Below are positions 36,740 through 45,934 of a DNA stretch of 64,000 nucleotides, piece after piece. Position 1 is the first letter of the stretch. Every line of letters begins with the position of its first letter. The stretch is from Aggregicoccus sp. 17bor-14. Lineage in GTDB: Bacteria > Myxococcota > Myxococcia > Myxococcales > Myxococcaceae. A program made the translations under genes and the position numbers. The stretch lies in contig NZ_VJZZ01000004.1 of assembly GCF_009659535.1 (NCBI RefSeq), forward strand, positions 186,001 through 250,000. Reading direction: 5' to 3'. The notes beneath the pieces were generated by a model. The model did not search any database and was not told the DNA's origin. It worked only from the letters and a program-made list of their open reading frames with translations.

Positions 36740-37009
36740 TTAGGCCTTGGCCTTCTTCGCGGCGGGCTTCTTCTCCGCGGCGGCGGCACCCTCGGCGGCC
36801 GGAGCGGCCTCCTTCTTCTCGTACTTCTTGCGGAAGCGGTCGATGCGGCCGGCCGTGTCCATCAGCTTGTACTTGCCGGTGTAGAAGGGGTGGCAGTTGT
36901 TGCAGACTTCCACCTGGAACGAGCCGCGGGTGGACTTGGTCTCGATGACGTTGCCGCAGGCGCAGGTGACGCGCGAGGGCGGGTAAACCGGGTGCAGTTC
37001 GGGCTTCAT
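36740..37009 (-). CDS. rpmE: 50S ribosomal protein L31, zinc-binding form
   Basis: The 89-residue protein starts at ATG 37009 with SD AGGAGATGTC. The L31 core (1-66) keeps four zinc ligands, Cys16, Cys18, Cys36 and Cys39, in CACGN and [11 protein letters not shown], which marks the C+ type that also serves as a zinc store. A lysine/alanine-rich tail of about 20 residues ([10 protein letters not shown]) extends the usual length of about 70. It has its own promoter about 75 bases upstream. Confidence 0.96.
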   Translation of the reverse strand: MKPELHPVYPPSRVTCACGNVIETKSTRGSFQVEVCNNCHPFYTGKYKLMDTAGRIDRFRKKYEKKEAAPAAEGAAAAEKKPAAKKAKA

Positions 37010-37082
37010 GACATCTCCTGGCGCCTTGCCCCCACCCTTTCCAACGGCTGTGGGAGGTCCGGCTCGCGTGAGTGGACTGCGG

Positions 37083-37111
37083 CTTATAGCGGCCCCCCCC
37101 GGCAGGCACAA
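37083..37111 (-). promoter_or_regulatory. Sigma-70-type promoter of rpmE
   Basis: On the minus strand TTGTGC (37111-37106), a 17-base spacer and TATAAG (37088-37083). The start near 37076 leaves a 67-base leader. Confidence 0.55.
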
Positions 37112-37197
37112 GCGCCGGGGACCGCTCCAGTAGAATGCGCGAGGAGGGCCCGGGTTTCGCGCGGTTGGACGGGCGACCCGCTCGCCTGCCCTCCTGC

Positions 37198-38064
37198 CTA
37201 CTTCTTCTTCGCCGGCGCGGGGCGCTTCTGCTTGTTCAGCTCGGCGAGGCGGGCCTTCGCGGTCTTCGCGGCGGGGCTCTTGGGGTGCGCGGTGACGAGC
37301 TCCTCCAGGGCGAGGCGCGACTCGTCCGCCATCTTCAGCTCGCGGAAGCAGTCGCTCGCGCGCAGGTAGGCGTCCGGCGCGGACGGCGCCTTGGGGTAGT
37401 CCTGCATCACCTTGCCGTACTCGGGCAGGGCCTCGCGGCACTTGCTCTCGGCCACGTAGCTCTCGCCGAGGCCGAAGTGGGCCTGGCCCGCGAGCGGGTC
37501 CTTCGGCCACTTCTTGAGCCACTCGCGGTACAGCGTGCGCGCGAGCACCGGGTCGTCCTTGAGCTTGCCGTCCGCGAGGTCCAGGAACTCCTTCTTGTCC
37601 GCGGGGCGGGGCAGCTCCTCGGCCTTGCGCTTGGCCTCGGCGGCCTTCACCGCGTCCGAGCCCTGCAGCTCGAGGAGGCGCTTGTCGGTCTCGTCCTTCT
37701 GCGCGGCGAGTGCCGTCTCCAGCTGGCCGATCTTGAAGAGGTACTCCTCCACCTGGCCGCGCAGCTGCGCGAGGTCCTCCACGGTCTTCTGCAGCTGCAC
37801 GCCCACGTCCGCGCTGCTGCGCCGGCTGCCCTTCTCCAGGCTGTCCAGCGCGCGCGTCACCTCGGCCACCTTCTCGTCGATGCGCGGCAGCGTCGTGGCG
37901 AGCTGGGCGCGCGCCTGCTCCAGGTCCTTGGAGAGGCGCGCGTTGTCGTTGGCGAGCTGGTCCACGCGGTCCTCGAGCGCGCGGCCGCGGGTGGCCGGGT
38001 AGAAGCAGCCGCTGAGCGAGAGCGCGAGGAGGGCCGGGAGCAGTCGGGTGCAGGAGCGCGTCAT
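37198..38064 (-). CDS. CpoB/YbgF-like Tol-Pal-associated lipoprotein
   Basis: The 288-residue protein from ATG 38064 has a lipoprotein signal ending LSGC. A long coiled-coil region (about 35-135, [20 protein letters not shown]) is followed by three TPR units (about 170-275, with [16 protein letters not shown] and [11 protein letters not shown]) and a Lys/Pro-rich end. This is the plan of CpoB/YbgF, which links the Tol-Pal machinery to peptidoglycan synthesis. E. coli CpoB is a soluble periplasmic protein, whereas this one seems lipidated. It lies 72 bases after cheB in the same direction, with a pal-like gene three genes upstream. Confidence 0.8.
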   Translation of the reverse strand: MTRSCTRLLPALLALSLSGCFYPATRGRALEDRVDQLANDNARLSKDLEQARAQLATTLPRIDEKVAEVTRALDSLEKGSRRSSADVGVQLQKTVEDLAQLRGQVEEYLFKIGQLETALAAQKDETDKRLLELQGSDAVKAAEAKRKAEELPRPADKKEFLDLADGKLKDDPVLARTLYREWLKKWPKDPLAGQAHFGLGESYVAESKCREALPEYGKVMQDYPKAPSAPDAYLRASDCFRELKMADESRLALEELVTAHPKSPAAKTAKARLAELNKQKRPAPAKKK

Positions 38065-38136
38065 GGGGGCGCATCCTAGGAAAAAACGGACGGCCATTGG
38101 GGCACTTCTGGCGACGCACTCCTGGCGGGGGCGCTT

Positions 38137-39183
38137 CTAGCGGTTCTCGCCGCGCGCGAGCCGCACCAGCGTGCTCGCCACCTCGTCCGCGTGGATGAGG
38201 TGGTCCACGGCCTTGAGCTTCACCGCGGCGCCCGGCATGCCGAACACCACGCAGGACTCCTCGCTCTGGCCCAGGGTGAGCCCGCCGGAGCGCTTGATGG
38301 CGAGCATGCCCTCGGCGCCGTCCGCGCCCATGCCGGTGAGGATGAGGCCCACGGCCCTTCGCCCGTAGGCGCGAGCCGCGCTCTCCAGCAGCACGGTGCC
38401 CGAGGGCATGTGCCCGTCGCGCTCCGTTCCGCTCTGCAGCGCGACGCGGCCGCGGAACGGGATGGTGAGGTGCTGGCCGGGGGGCGCGATGAGCACGGTG
38501 CCCGGATGCAGCGCATCGCCGTCCTGGGCGAGGCGCACCTTGAGCTTGGAGCTGTTGCCCATCCACGTCGCGAGGCTCTCCGCGAACGCGGCGTTGATGT
38601 GCTGCACGATCACGATGGGCGCGGGGAAGTCGCGCGGCAGCTCGGACACCATGCGCTGCAGCACCTGGGGCCCGCCGGTGGAGGCGGCCACCGCCACGAT
38701 GCCCATGCCCCCTGCCGCGAGCTGCGGCTCGCTGCTCAGCCCTGCGCCGCCCGCGCCGCGCACCTTGCCGCGCACGTGGCGGATGACCTTCACGCTCGCC
38801 AGCAGCTTCACCTCGCGCGCGAGGTTCCACGCCTCGGGCTCCGAGTCGATGGAGGGCTTGATCTGCAGCGCGAGCGCGCCGAGCTCCAGCGCGCGGTAGG
38901 TGAGCTCGGGGGCCTGGTAGCGGGGGTCGCCGGTGAGCAGCAGGATAGGCGTGGGGCGCTCGGCCATGATGTGCTCGACGGCGGTGAGGCCGTCCATCAC
39001 GGGCATGTCCACGTCCATGGTGATGACGTCGGGCTTCAGGACGGCGAGGCGCTCGAGTGCCTCACTGCCGTTGGCGGCAGTACCGGCGATCTCGATGTCC
39101 GGATCCAGCCGGAGCACCTCGCTGACGAGCTGTCGGACGATGAGCGAGTCATCGACGACGAGCACCCTGACCTTCTTGCCCAT
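38137..39183 (-). CDS. cheB: Chemotaxis protein-glutamate methylesterase CheB
   Basis: The 348-residue two-domain enzyme removes methyl groups from chemoreceptors. The receiver (4-125) has phospho-acceptor Asp57 in [11 protein letters not shown]. The methylesterase domain (about 158-345) has the catalytic triad Ser168 (AASTGGPQ), His195 (IVQHI) and Asp288 (LTGMGADG). It is complete in length. cheW lies 75 bases upstream, but no cheA, cheR or receptor gene is in the window, so it must serve a pathway encoded elsewhere or a very small local module. Confidence 0.95.
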   Translation of the reverse strand: MGKKVRVLVVDDSLIVRQLVSEVLRLDPDIEIAGTAANGSEALERLAVLKPDVITMDVDMPVMDGLTAVEHIMAERPTPILLLTGDPRYQAPELTYRALELGALALQIKPSIDSEPEAWNLAREVKLLASVKVIRHVRGKVRGAGGAGLSSEPQLAAGGMGIVAVAASTGGPQVLQRMVSELPRDFPAPIVIVQHINAAFAESLATWMGNSSKLKVRLAQDGDALHPGTVLIAPPGQHLTIPFRGRVALQSGTERDGHMPSGTVLLESAARAYGRRAVGLILTGMGADGAEGMLAIKRSGGLTLGQSEESCVVFGMPGAAVKLKAVDHLIHADEVASTLVRLARGENR

Positions 39184-39258
39184 GGTGGAGTTGTCTCTAT
39201 CCCGTCGGCGCCGCTGGGAACATCCCCTTGCAGCCGGGCAGGCGATCGTGCGCCCTCT

Positions 39259-39699
39259 CTACACGCGGCGGCTGAGGAAGTCGAAGAGCCCCTCGGGCTC
39301 GAGCACCAGCACGCTGCGGTCGGCGGCCTGTGCAGGGCCGAGCAGGTGGAGGTGGACACCGCTCGCACCTTGTGGCTCGAAGCTGCCCGTCACGGGCGCC
39401 ACGTCGTCCACGGCGCTGGCGGTGAGGCCGAGCACCCCGCGCGCCACGCGCACGAGCACGGCGCGGGCGGTGGGCTGGGGCACCCCGGTGACGAGCTGCC
39501 CCAGGTCCACCACGGGGATCACCTCGCCGCGGTGGTTGAACACCCCCAGCAGGTGCGCGGGCGCACCCGGCACCCGGGTGAGGGGGGGAAAGGTCACCAC
39601 CTCCGCGGCGAGGGGCGCGGGGACCGCGTACCAGCGGTCCCCGCAGGCGAAGAGGAGGTGCTCCGGGCGCGTCTCGGTGGGAGGCTGAGGAGAAGCCAT
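39259..39699 (-). CDS. cheW: CheW-like chemosensory coupling protein
   Basis: The 146-residue single-domain protein shows CheW features: LLFACGDRWYAVPA at the start, the LGVFNHRGEVIPVVDL core near residues 50-65, and VLLVR/LGLTASAVDDV. CheW couples receptors to CheA at the inner face of the membrane. The gene begins 22 bases after the pal-like stop and precedes cheB, so the three probably form one transcription unit. Confidence 0.88.
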   Translation of the reverse strand: MASPQPPTETRPEHLLFACGDRWYAVPAPLAAEVVTFPPLTRVPGAPAHLLGVFNHRGEVIPVVDLGQLVTGVPQPTARAVLVRVARGVLGLTASAVDDVAPVTGSFEPQGASGVHLHLLGPAQAADRSVLVLEPEGLFDFLSRRV

Positions 39700-39721
39700 G
39701 GACGCGCCCAGTGTAGCGCGC

Positions 39722-40471
39722 CTAGCGAACGAACTCGACGCGGCGGTTCTGCGCCCAGCTGTCCTCGTCCTGGCCCTGGGCCACCGGGCGGTTCTCGCCG
39801 TAGCCCACGGTCTCCAGGCGGCCGGCCGGCACGCCCAGGTCCACGAGGTAGCGCTTCACGGCGGCGGCGCGGCGGTTGGAGAGCTGCAGGTTGTACTCCT
39901 CGGTGCCACGCTCGTCCGCGTGGCCCGCGAGCGTCACCTTGCCGCTGCCGCCCTTGAGGCAGTTGGCGATGTCGCTCAGGCGGCTCTGCGCGTCGCCGCT
40001 CAGCGTGGCCTCGTTGAAGCCGAAGCGCACGGGCGAGAAGTCGCAGGACGCGGAGGTGTCCGCCGCGCACTTACCCGCCTGGCAGGTCTGGCCGTCGGTG
40101 CAGTCCGCGTTGCTCGAGCAGGTGCCCTCGGCCTTCGCCACGCAGCGGCCGTTCTGGCAGCTGCCGGTGCCGCAGGCGCCGTTGTCCTGGCACTGCGCGG
40201 GGGCGCAGGTGCCCGCCTCACAGATCTTGCCGGCGCCGCACGCGCTGTCGCTGGTGCAGGTCTGGGCCTTGGGCGAGCACTTGTTGTCCTGGCACGCGAA
40301 GCCCTCCTTGCAGTTCGCGTCCGTGGCGCACTCCTGGCACTGGCCCTGGACACAGACCTCGCCCTTCTCGGAGCACTGCTTGTCGTTGTCACACTTGGGG
40401 TAGGACGGCGGGCAGCCCGTCAGCGCCAACAGCGCAAGTCCGAGCCCCGCCACCAAAGAAATGCGTCGCAT
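39722..40471 (-). CDS. Pal-like OmpA-family lipoprotein with cysteine-rich repeats
   Basis: The 249-residue protein starts at ATG 40471 (SD GGAGA). The lipoprotein signal ends LTGC. Residues 25-140 contain about five Cys-rich units of the form CxxDxxCxxGxxCxxGxC (such as CTSDSACGAGKICEAGTC), probably disulphide-bonded. The C-terminal OmpA/Pal domain (about 145-249) carries FGFNEATLS, GHADERGTEEYN and LSNRRAAAVK, which bind peptidoglycan. Normal Pal proteins lack the Cys-rich module. It leads the pal-cheW-cheB-cpoB-like run. Confidence 0.85.
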   Translation of the reverse strand: MRRISLVAGLGLALLALTGCPPSYPKCDNDKQCSEKGEVCVQGQCQECATDANCKEGFACQDNKCSPKAQTCTSDSACGAGKICEAGTCAPAQCQDNGACGTGSCQNGRCVAKAEGTCSSNADCTDGQTCQAGKCAADTSASCDFSPVRFGFNEATLSGDAQSRLSDIANCLKGGSGKVTLAGHADERGTEEYNLQLSNRRAAAVKRYLVDLGVPAGRLETVGYGENRPVAQGQDEDSWAQNRRVEFVR

Positions 40472-40518
40472 GTGTCTCTCCGGGAATAAGGCCGCCCGAG
40501 AGGGCAGCGTCGAGCGGA

Positions 40519-40548
40519 CCGGATAGTCCCCCGGAAGGGTACGAGTCA
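40519..40548 (-). promoter_or_regulatory. Promoter of the pal-like operon
   Basis: On the minus strand TTGACT (40548-40543), an 18-base spacer and TATCCG (40524-40519), about 48 bases upstream of the pal-like ATG. The -10 element is weak. Confidence 0.4.
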
Positions 40549-40683
40549 AAACAAAACCGCCCCCGGCAAGCGCGTTGCACTGGACAGCCCCGACGCGCCC
40601 CGAAGCCCTTGAACCGCCAATCCTTTTCCGCGCACTGTGGCCGCCTGGCCGCGGTGTGCGCGGCCCCGGAGAGACAGCGCCCG

Positions 40684-42156
<1,473 letters not shown>

Positions 42157-42183
42157 GCCGCCCTTCGCCTCCGCCCGCCCGCC

Positions 42184-43731
42184 TCAGCAGCCGGTCTCGA
42201 CCGCGCCGATGTCGGGCGCGGCGCCGCAGAAGCTGAGCCCCACGTTGCGGCCGTGGTCCACCGCAGCGCTGCCCGGGGTGAAGCCTTCCGCCGGGATGCC
42301 GGGCGCGGCCTCCACGGAGCCCGAGTCCTTGCCCTGCGACTGCCAGCTGCCGAGCGAGAGCTGGCTGCCGCTGCTGTGCACCACGGCCGGCGGCGCGTAG
42401 AGGTTCGCGCCCACCTGCAGGCCGGGCGCCATCGAGCCCACCTGCAGGTCGATCGCCGCCTGCACGATGTTGTTGAACACCTGGGTGTTGCTCGTGGCGC
42501 CGCCGGTGCCGCCGCCCACCATGATGCCGGCGTTGCCCACGCCCACCATCGTGTTGTTCACCACCTGGGCCGCCTCGGAGTTCTCCAGGCGGATGGCGTC
42601 GCCGTCGCGGGTGCTGTCCTTCACCACGTTGCGGATGCGGTTGCGGCGCACGAGCACGCGCGTGGGGACGGGGCCCTCGTGGTTGCCGCCGATCGCGATC
42701 GCCTTGCCCACGTTGCTGATGTCGTTGTCCTCGAGCAGCACGTCGGAGGCGGACATGTGCACCACCACCGCGCAGCCGCCGTAGGTGGTGAAGTCGTGCA
42801 TCTCGTTGCTCACCACCTTCACGTTCTTGCAGGTCTTGATGTCCACCGCGTTCTCGAAGTTCGCGTACATCTCGTTGCCCTGGATGACGACGCCGTCCGC
42901 GGGCGGCAGGCTGCTGAAGCCCTCGGGCCCGATGCACTGGACCGCGTCCCCCGAGTTGTCGTGGATGCGGTTGTTGCGCACCGTGATGTTCTTGCTCGAG
43001 GGCTGGATGACCACGCCGTGGCTGTCCTGCCCCGAGCGCACGAAGTGGTGGATGTGGTTGTTCTCGATGGTGGCGCCGGTGGCGTTCGCGTAGGTGGTGA
43101 TGCCGCCGCCCAGCGCGCCGTGGTGCACCTCGGAGCCGGAGATGGAGGAGCCCGTGGTCGCGCCGGTGAAGGCCACCGCGAAGCGCGCCTGGCTCTTCAC
43201 GTCCACGTCGAAGCCGTCCAGCTGCCAGTAGGGCTTGGCGATGGTGACGAGCGCCGAGCCGCCGGAGGCAGGGATGATCTTCGGCATCCCCTCGCCCTGC
43301 AGGCGGATGGGGGCAGCCGCGGTGCCCGCGCGCACGTTGCCCTCGAGCGCGACCGCCTCTGCATAGGTGCCCGCCTTCACCGTGATGCGCTCGCCGGGGC
43401 CCGCCACGCTCACCGCCTTGCCGATGGTGCGAAAGGGCGCCGCCTCGCTGCCCGCGCCGCTGTCGTTGCCCGCGGGCGACACCACCCACTCGCGCGTGTA
43501 CTTCACCGCGGGCGCCGGGCTCTGCCCCGTGCCGGTGCCGGTGCCGGTACCCGGGCTCGCCGGGGACTGGCCCGTGCCGGTGCCCGGAGCGTTGGAGGGA
43601 GCATCCACCTCGCCGCCGTTCTGCGAGCAGGCGGCGAGGCCGCCGCCCAGGCCGAGCAGGGTGAGGGTCGTGAGCGAGCCGAGGAGCGAGCGCGCGAGCC
43701 GGGCGCGCGTGGGGCGAGGCGTTGCAGTCAT
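42184..43731 (-). CDS. Right-handed parallel beta-helix lipoprotein
   Basis: The 515-residue protein from ATG 43731 has a lipoprotein signal ending LAAC. A Gly/Thr/Pro linker with repeated GTGTGQSP units is followed by a region (about 90-430) with many short repeats of the type IENNHIHHF, VRNNRIHDNSGDAV, VIQGNEMYANFENAV and LLEDNDISNV. These are the coils of a parallel beta-helix of the kind seen in pectate lyases and alginate epimerases. The opening WVVSPAGNDSGAGSEAAPFRTI resembles DUF1565-type proteins. It may bind or cut polysaccharide outside the cell. No catalytic residues can be assigned by eye. Confidence 0.85.
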   Translation of the reverse strand: MTATPRPTRARLARSLLGSLTTLTLLGLGGGLAACSQNGGEVDAPSNAPGTGTGQSPASPGTGTGTGTGQSPAPAVKYTREWVVSPAGNDSGAGSEAAPFRTIGKAVSVAGPGERITVKAGTYAEAVALEGNVRAGTAAAPIRLQGEGMPKIIPASGGSALVTIAKPYWQLDGFDVDVKSQARFAVAFTGATTGSSISGSEVHHGALGGGITTYANATGATIENNHIHHFVRSGQDSHGVVIQPSSKNITVRNNRIHDNSGDAVQCIGPEGFSSLPPADGVVIQGNEMYANFENAVDIKTCKNVKVVSNEMHDFTTYGGCAVVVHMSASDVLLEDNDISNVGKAIAIGGNHEGPVPTRVLVRRNRIRNVVKDSTRDGDAIRLENSEAAQVVNNTMVGVGNAGIMVGGGTGGATSNTQVFNNIVQAAIDLQVGSMAPGLQVGANLYAPPAVVHSSGSQLSLGSWQSQGKDSGSVEAAPGIPAEGFTPGSAAVDHGRNVGLSFCGAAPDIGAVETGC

Positions 43732-43877
43732 CCAGATCCCGTGTCGGGCCGGGCACGCGGCCACGCACCATGCGCGGCGGACGGCGGCATCCGAGAACGG
43801 CGGACAACACGGGTCCGGCGGGAACTCGTCCCGCCGGCCTCATTTCGAACCTGGAGGGTAGCCGGGCAGCAGAGCCC

Positions 43878-44645
43878 CTAGTCGAAGCGCGCCCAGACGG
43901 CGGCGTGGTCGCTCGGCTGGGCACCCTTCCGGGTCTCGCGGTCCACGTCCACCTCGCGGCAGCGCGCCATCAGGGGAGCGGTGGCGAGGATGTGGTCGAT
44001 GCGCACGCCCTTGTTCTTGGGGAAGGCGAGCATGCGGTAGTCCCACCAGCTGAACTTCTGCACCTCGGGATAGAGGCGGCGGAAGGTGTCCTCGAGCCCG
44101 AAGGCGCACAGCTTGCGGAAGGCCGCGCGCTCCTCCAGCGTGAACAGCGTCTGCCCCTCCCAGGCCGCGGGGTCGTACACGTCGATGGGGTCCGGCGCCA
44201 CGTTCCAGTCCCCGAGCAGCAGCAGCGGCTCGTCCGGGCGGTGGCGCGTGTCGAGGTAGCGCCGCAGCCGCTCGTAGAACTGCAGCTTGTACTGGAACGC
44301 GGGCGAGTCCGGGCTCTGCCCGTTGGGCGCGTACACGCTGAGCACGCGCACGCCGTCCACCGTGGCGGCGATGACGCGCGCGTGGGTGTCGTCCACGCCG
44401 TCCGAGAGCCCGTGCACCACGTCCTGCGGCGCGCTGCGCGCGAGGATGGCCACGCCGTTGTAGGTCTTCTGCCCGTGCACGGCCGCGTGGTAGCCCGCCT
44501 CGCGCACCGCCTCGAAGGGGAAGTCCGCCTCGGTGCACTTGAGCTCCTGCAGGCAGACCACATCTGGCTGGGCGCTCTTGAGCCAGTCGACGAGCCGGCC
44601 CTGGCGGGCGCGCACGGAGTTCACGTTCCAGGTCGCGATCTTCAT
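43878..44645 (-). CDS. xth: Exodeoxyribonuclease III (AP endonuclease)
   Basis: The 255-residue enzyme cuts DNA at abasic sites and has 3' exonuclease activity in base-excision repair. Motifs include MKIATWNVNS (Asn7), LQELKC with metal-binding Glu34, VSVYAPNGQ-like SVYAPNGQSPDS, the LLGDWNVAP segment, FSWWDYR and the catalytic SDHAAVW near the C-terminus. Length and motifs are complete. It lies alone between the beta-helix gene and the divergent TPR lipoprotein gene. Confidence 0.95.
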   Translation of the reverse strand: MKIATWNVNSVRARQGRLVDWLKSAQPDVVCLQELKCTEADFPFEAVREAGYHAAVHGQKTYNGVAILARSAPQDVVHGLSDGVDDTHARVIAATVDGVRVLSVYAPNGQSPDSPAFQYKLQFYERLRRYLDTRHRPDEPLLLLGDWNVAPDPIDVYDPAAWEGQTLFTLEERAAFRKLCAFGLEDTFRRLYPEVQKFSWWDYRMLAFPKNKGVRIDHILATAPLMARCREVDVDRETRKGAQPSDHAAVWARFD

Positions 44646-44722
44646 GGGGAGGGGACGCTCGCACGGCGGCCGCGCCCCCTGCCACGCTTTTTGACCCCGC
44701 GGCCCCTCGGGTGTGGCCGCAG

Positions 44723-44744
44723 GGTGTGGCTCACGGGCCACACC
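44723..44744. repeat. Inverted repeat GGTGTGGC/GCCACACC between divergent genes
   Basis: A perfect 8-bp inverted repeat with a 6-base spacer lies between xth and the TPR lipoprotein gene. Because the genes diverge it cannot be a terminator for either, so it may be an operator. Confidence 0.3.
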
Positions 44745-44837
44745 GGCGCGCTTCCCCTCTGAAGAGGCCCTGGCACGCGCGTCGCAATCCCTCCCTGCGG
44801 AAGCCCTCTCCCGCTTCCGCCCGGAAGGAGCGCCGCC

Positions 44838-45809
44838 ATGAACAAGCCCCTCTTCACCGCCTGCCTCGCCCTCGCGCTCGCCGCCTGCGACGGCGCCCGC
44901 ACGCCCCCGCGCGCCGGTGCGCCCGCCCCCCAGGCGATGCGCCCCCCTGCCCCGCCGGACGCCGGGCCTCGCACGGAGCTCGCCGCCGCGGCCCCGCCCC
45001 CCGCGCCCCCGCCCGACCCGCTCGCGCTCGCGCACGAGGACCCCGAGTCGTGGACGCCCGAGGCCGGAGACCACCTGGAGAAAGCGCGCCACCTGCGCGA
45101 AGAGGGCGACGTGGCGGCGGCGCTGCTCGAGGTGCGCCGGGAGCTGGCGGATGCGCCCGCGGACGAGGAGGCCCTGCTCGCGCTCACCCGCCTCGCACCG
45201 CGCGTGGGCGAGCGCGCCCTCGCGGCCCTCGCCTACGAGCGCCTCGCTGCCTTGCGCCCCGAGGACCCCTTCCCCCTGATGCAGCGCTCGCGCCTGCTGC
45301 TCGCGCTGGGCGACGCGAAGGGCGCGGTGGAGGCCGGCGAGGAGGCCCTGCTGCGCGACCCGGAGAACGCCGAGACCTACCAGGCCCTGGGCCGCGCGCA
45401 CCTCGCCGCGGGCGAGCCGCTGCGCGCCATCACGCGGCTGCAGCAGGCGGTGGAGCTCGCCCCCGAGCACGGCTACGCGCTCAACAACCTGGGCTACGCC
45501 TACCTGCAGGTGAACGACGATGCGCGCGCGCTCGAGGTGCTCACGCGCGCCGCCGAGCTGCTGCCCGAGGTTGCCTACGTGCAGAACAACCTGGGCGTGG
45601 CGCTGGAGCGCGCGGGCCGCACCGACGAGGCGCGCGCGGCCTACCTCGCCGCCATGGACCTCGCGCCCGCGTACGTGAAGGCGCAGCTCAACGTCGCCCG
45701 CCTCGGCCAGCTGGCGAGCGTCTCGGGACGCCTGCCCGCCGAGGGGGCGGGCCTGCGCGGCGTGCCCCGCGAGCCCCAGGTGGACGGCGCCTTCGATGCT
45801 GCCCAGTGA
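44838..45809 (+). CDS. TPR-repeat lipoprotein
   Basis: The 323-residue protein starts at ATG 44838 after GGAAGGAGCGCC. The lipoprotein signal ends LAAC, followed by a Pro/Ala-rich linker (about 20-65). At least five tetratricopeptide units fill residues 78-285 (AETYQALGRAHLAAGEPLRAI and YALNNLGYAYLQVNDDARAL are the clearest). The architecture is that of periplasmic or outer-membrane assembly factors such as type IV pilus secretin pilotins or polysaccharide-export helpers. A specific partner cannot be assigned. A class A PBP gene begins 125 bases downstream. Confidence 0.85.
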   Translation: MNKPLFTACLALALAACDGARTPPRAGAPAPQAMRPPAPPDAGPRTELAAAAPPPAPPPDPLALAHEDPESWTPEAGDHLEKARHLREEGDVAAALLEVRRELADAPADEEALLALTRLAPRVGERALAALAYERLAALRPEDPFPLMQRSRLLLALGDAKGAVEAGEEALLRDPENAETYQALGRAHLAAGEPLRAITRLQQAVELAPEHGYALNNLGYAYLQVNDDARALEVLTRAAELLPEVAYVQNNLGVALERAGRTDEARAAYLAAMDLAPAYVKAQLNVARLGQLASVSGRLPAEGAGLRGVPREPQVDGAFDAAQ

Positions 45810-45934
45810 CGCGCCCGCTGGGATCCTCGGCTGAATCCTGCCGTGTGGCTGGACGAACGCCGGGCCTGCAGGCCCGGGCAGCGGTTCCCCTGCCCCTCCG
45901 GGCGGTCTAACCTCCACCTCCTGTCCCCCCGCCC

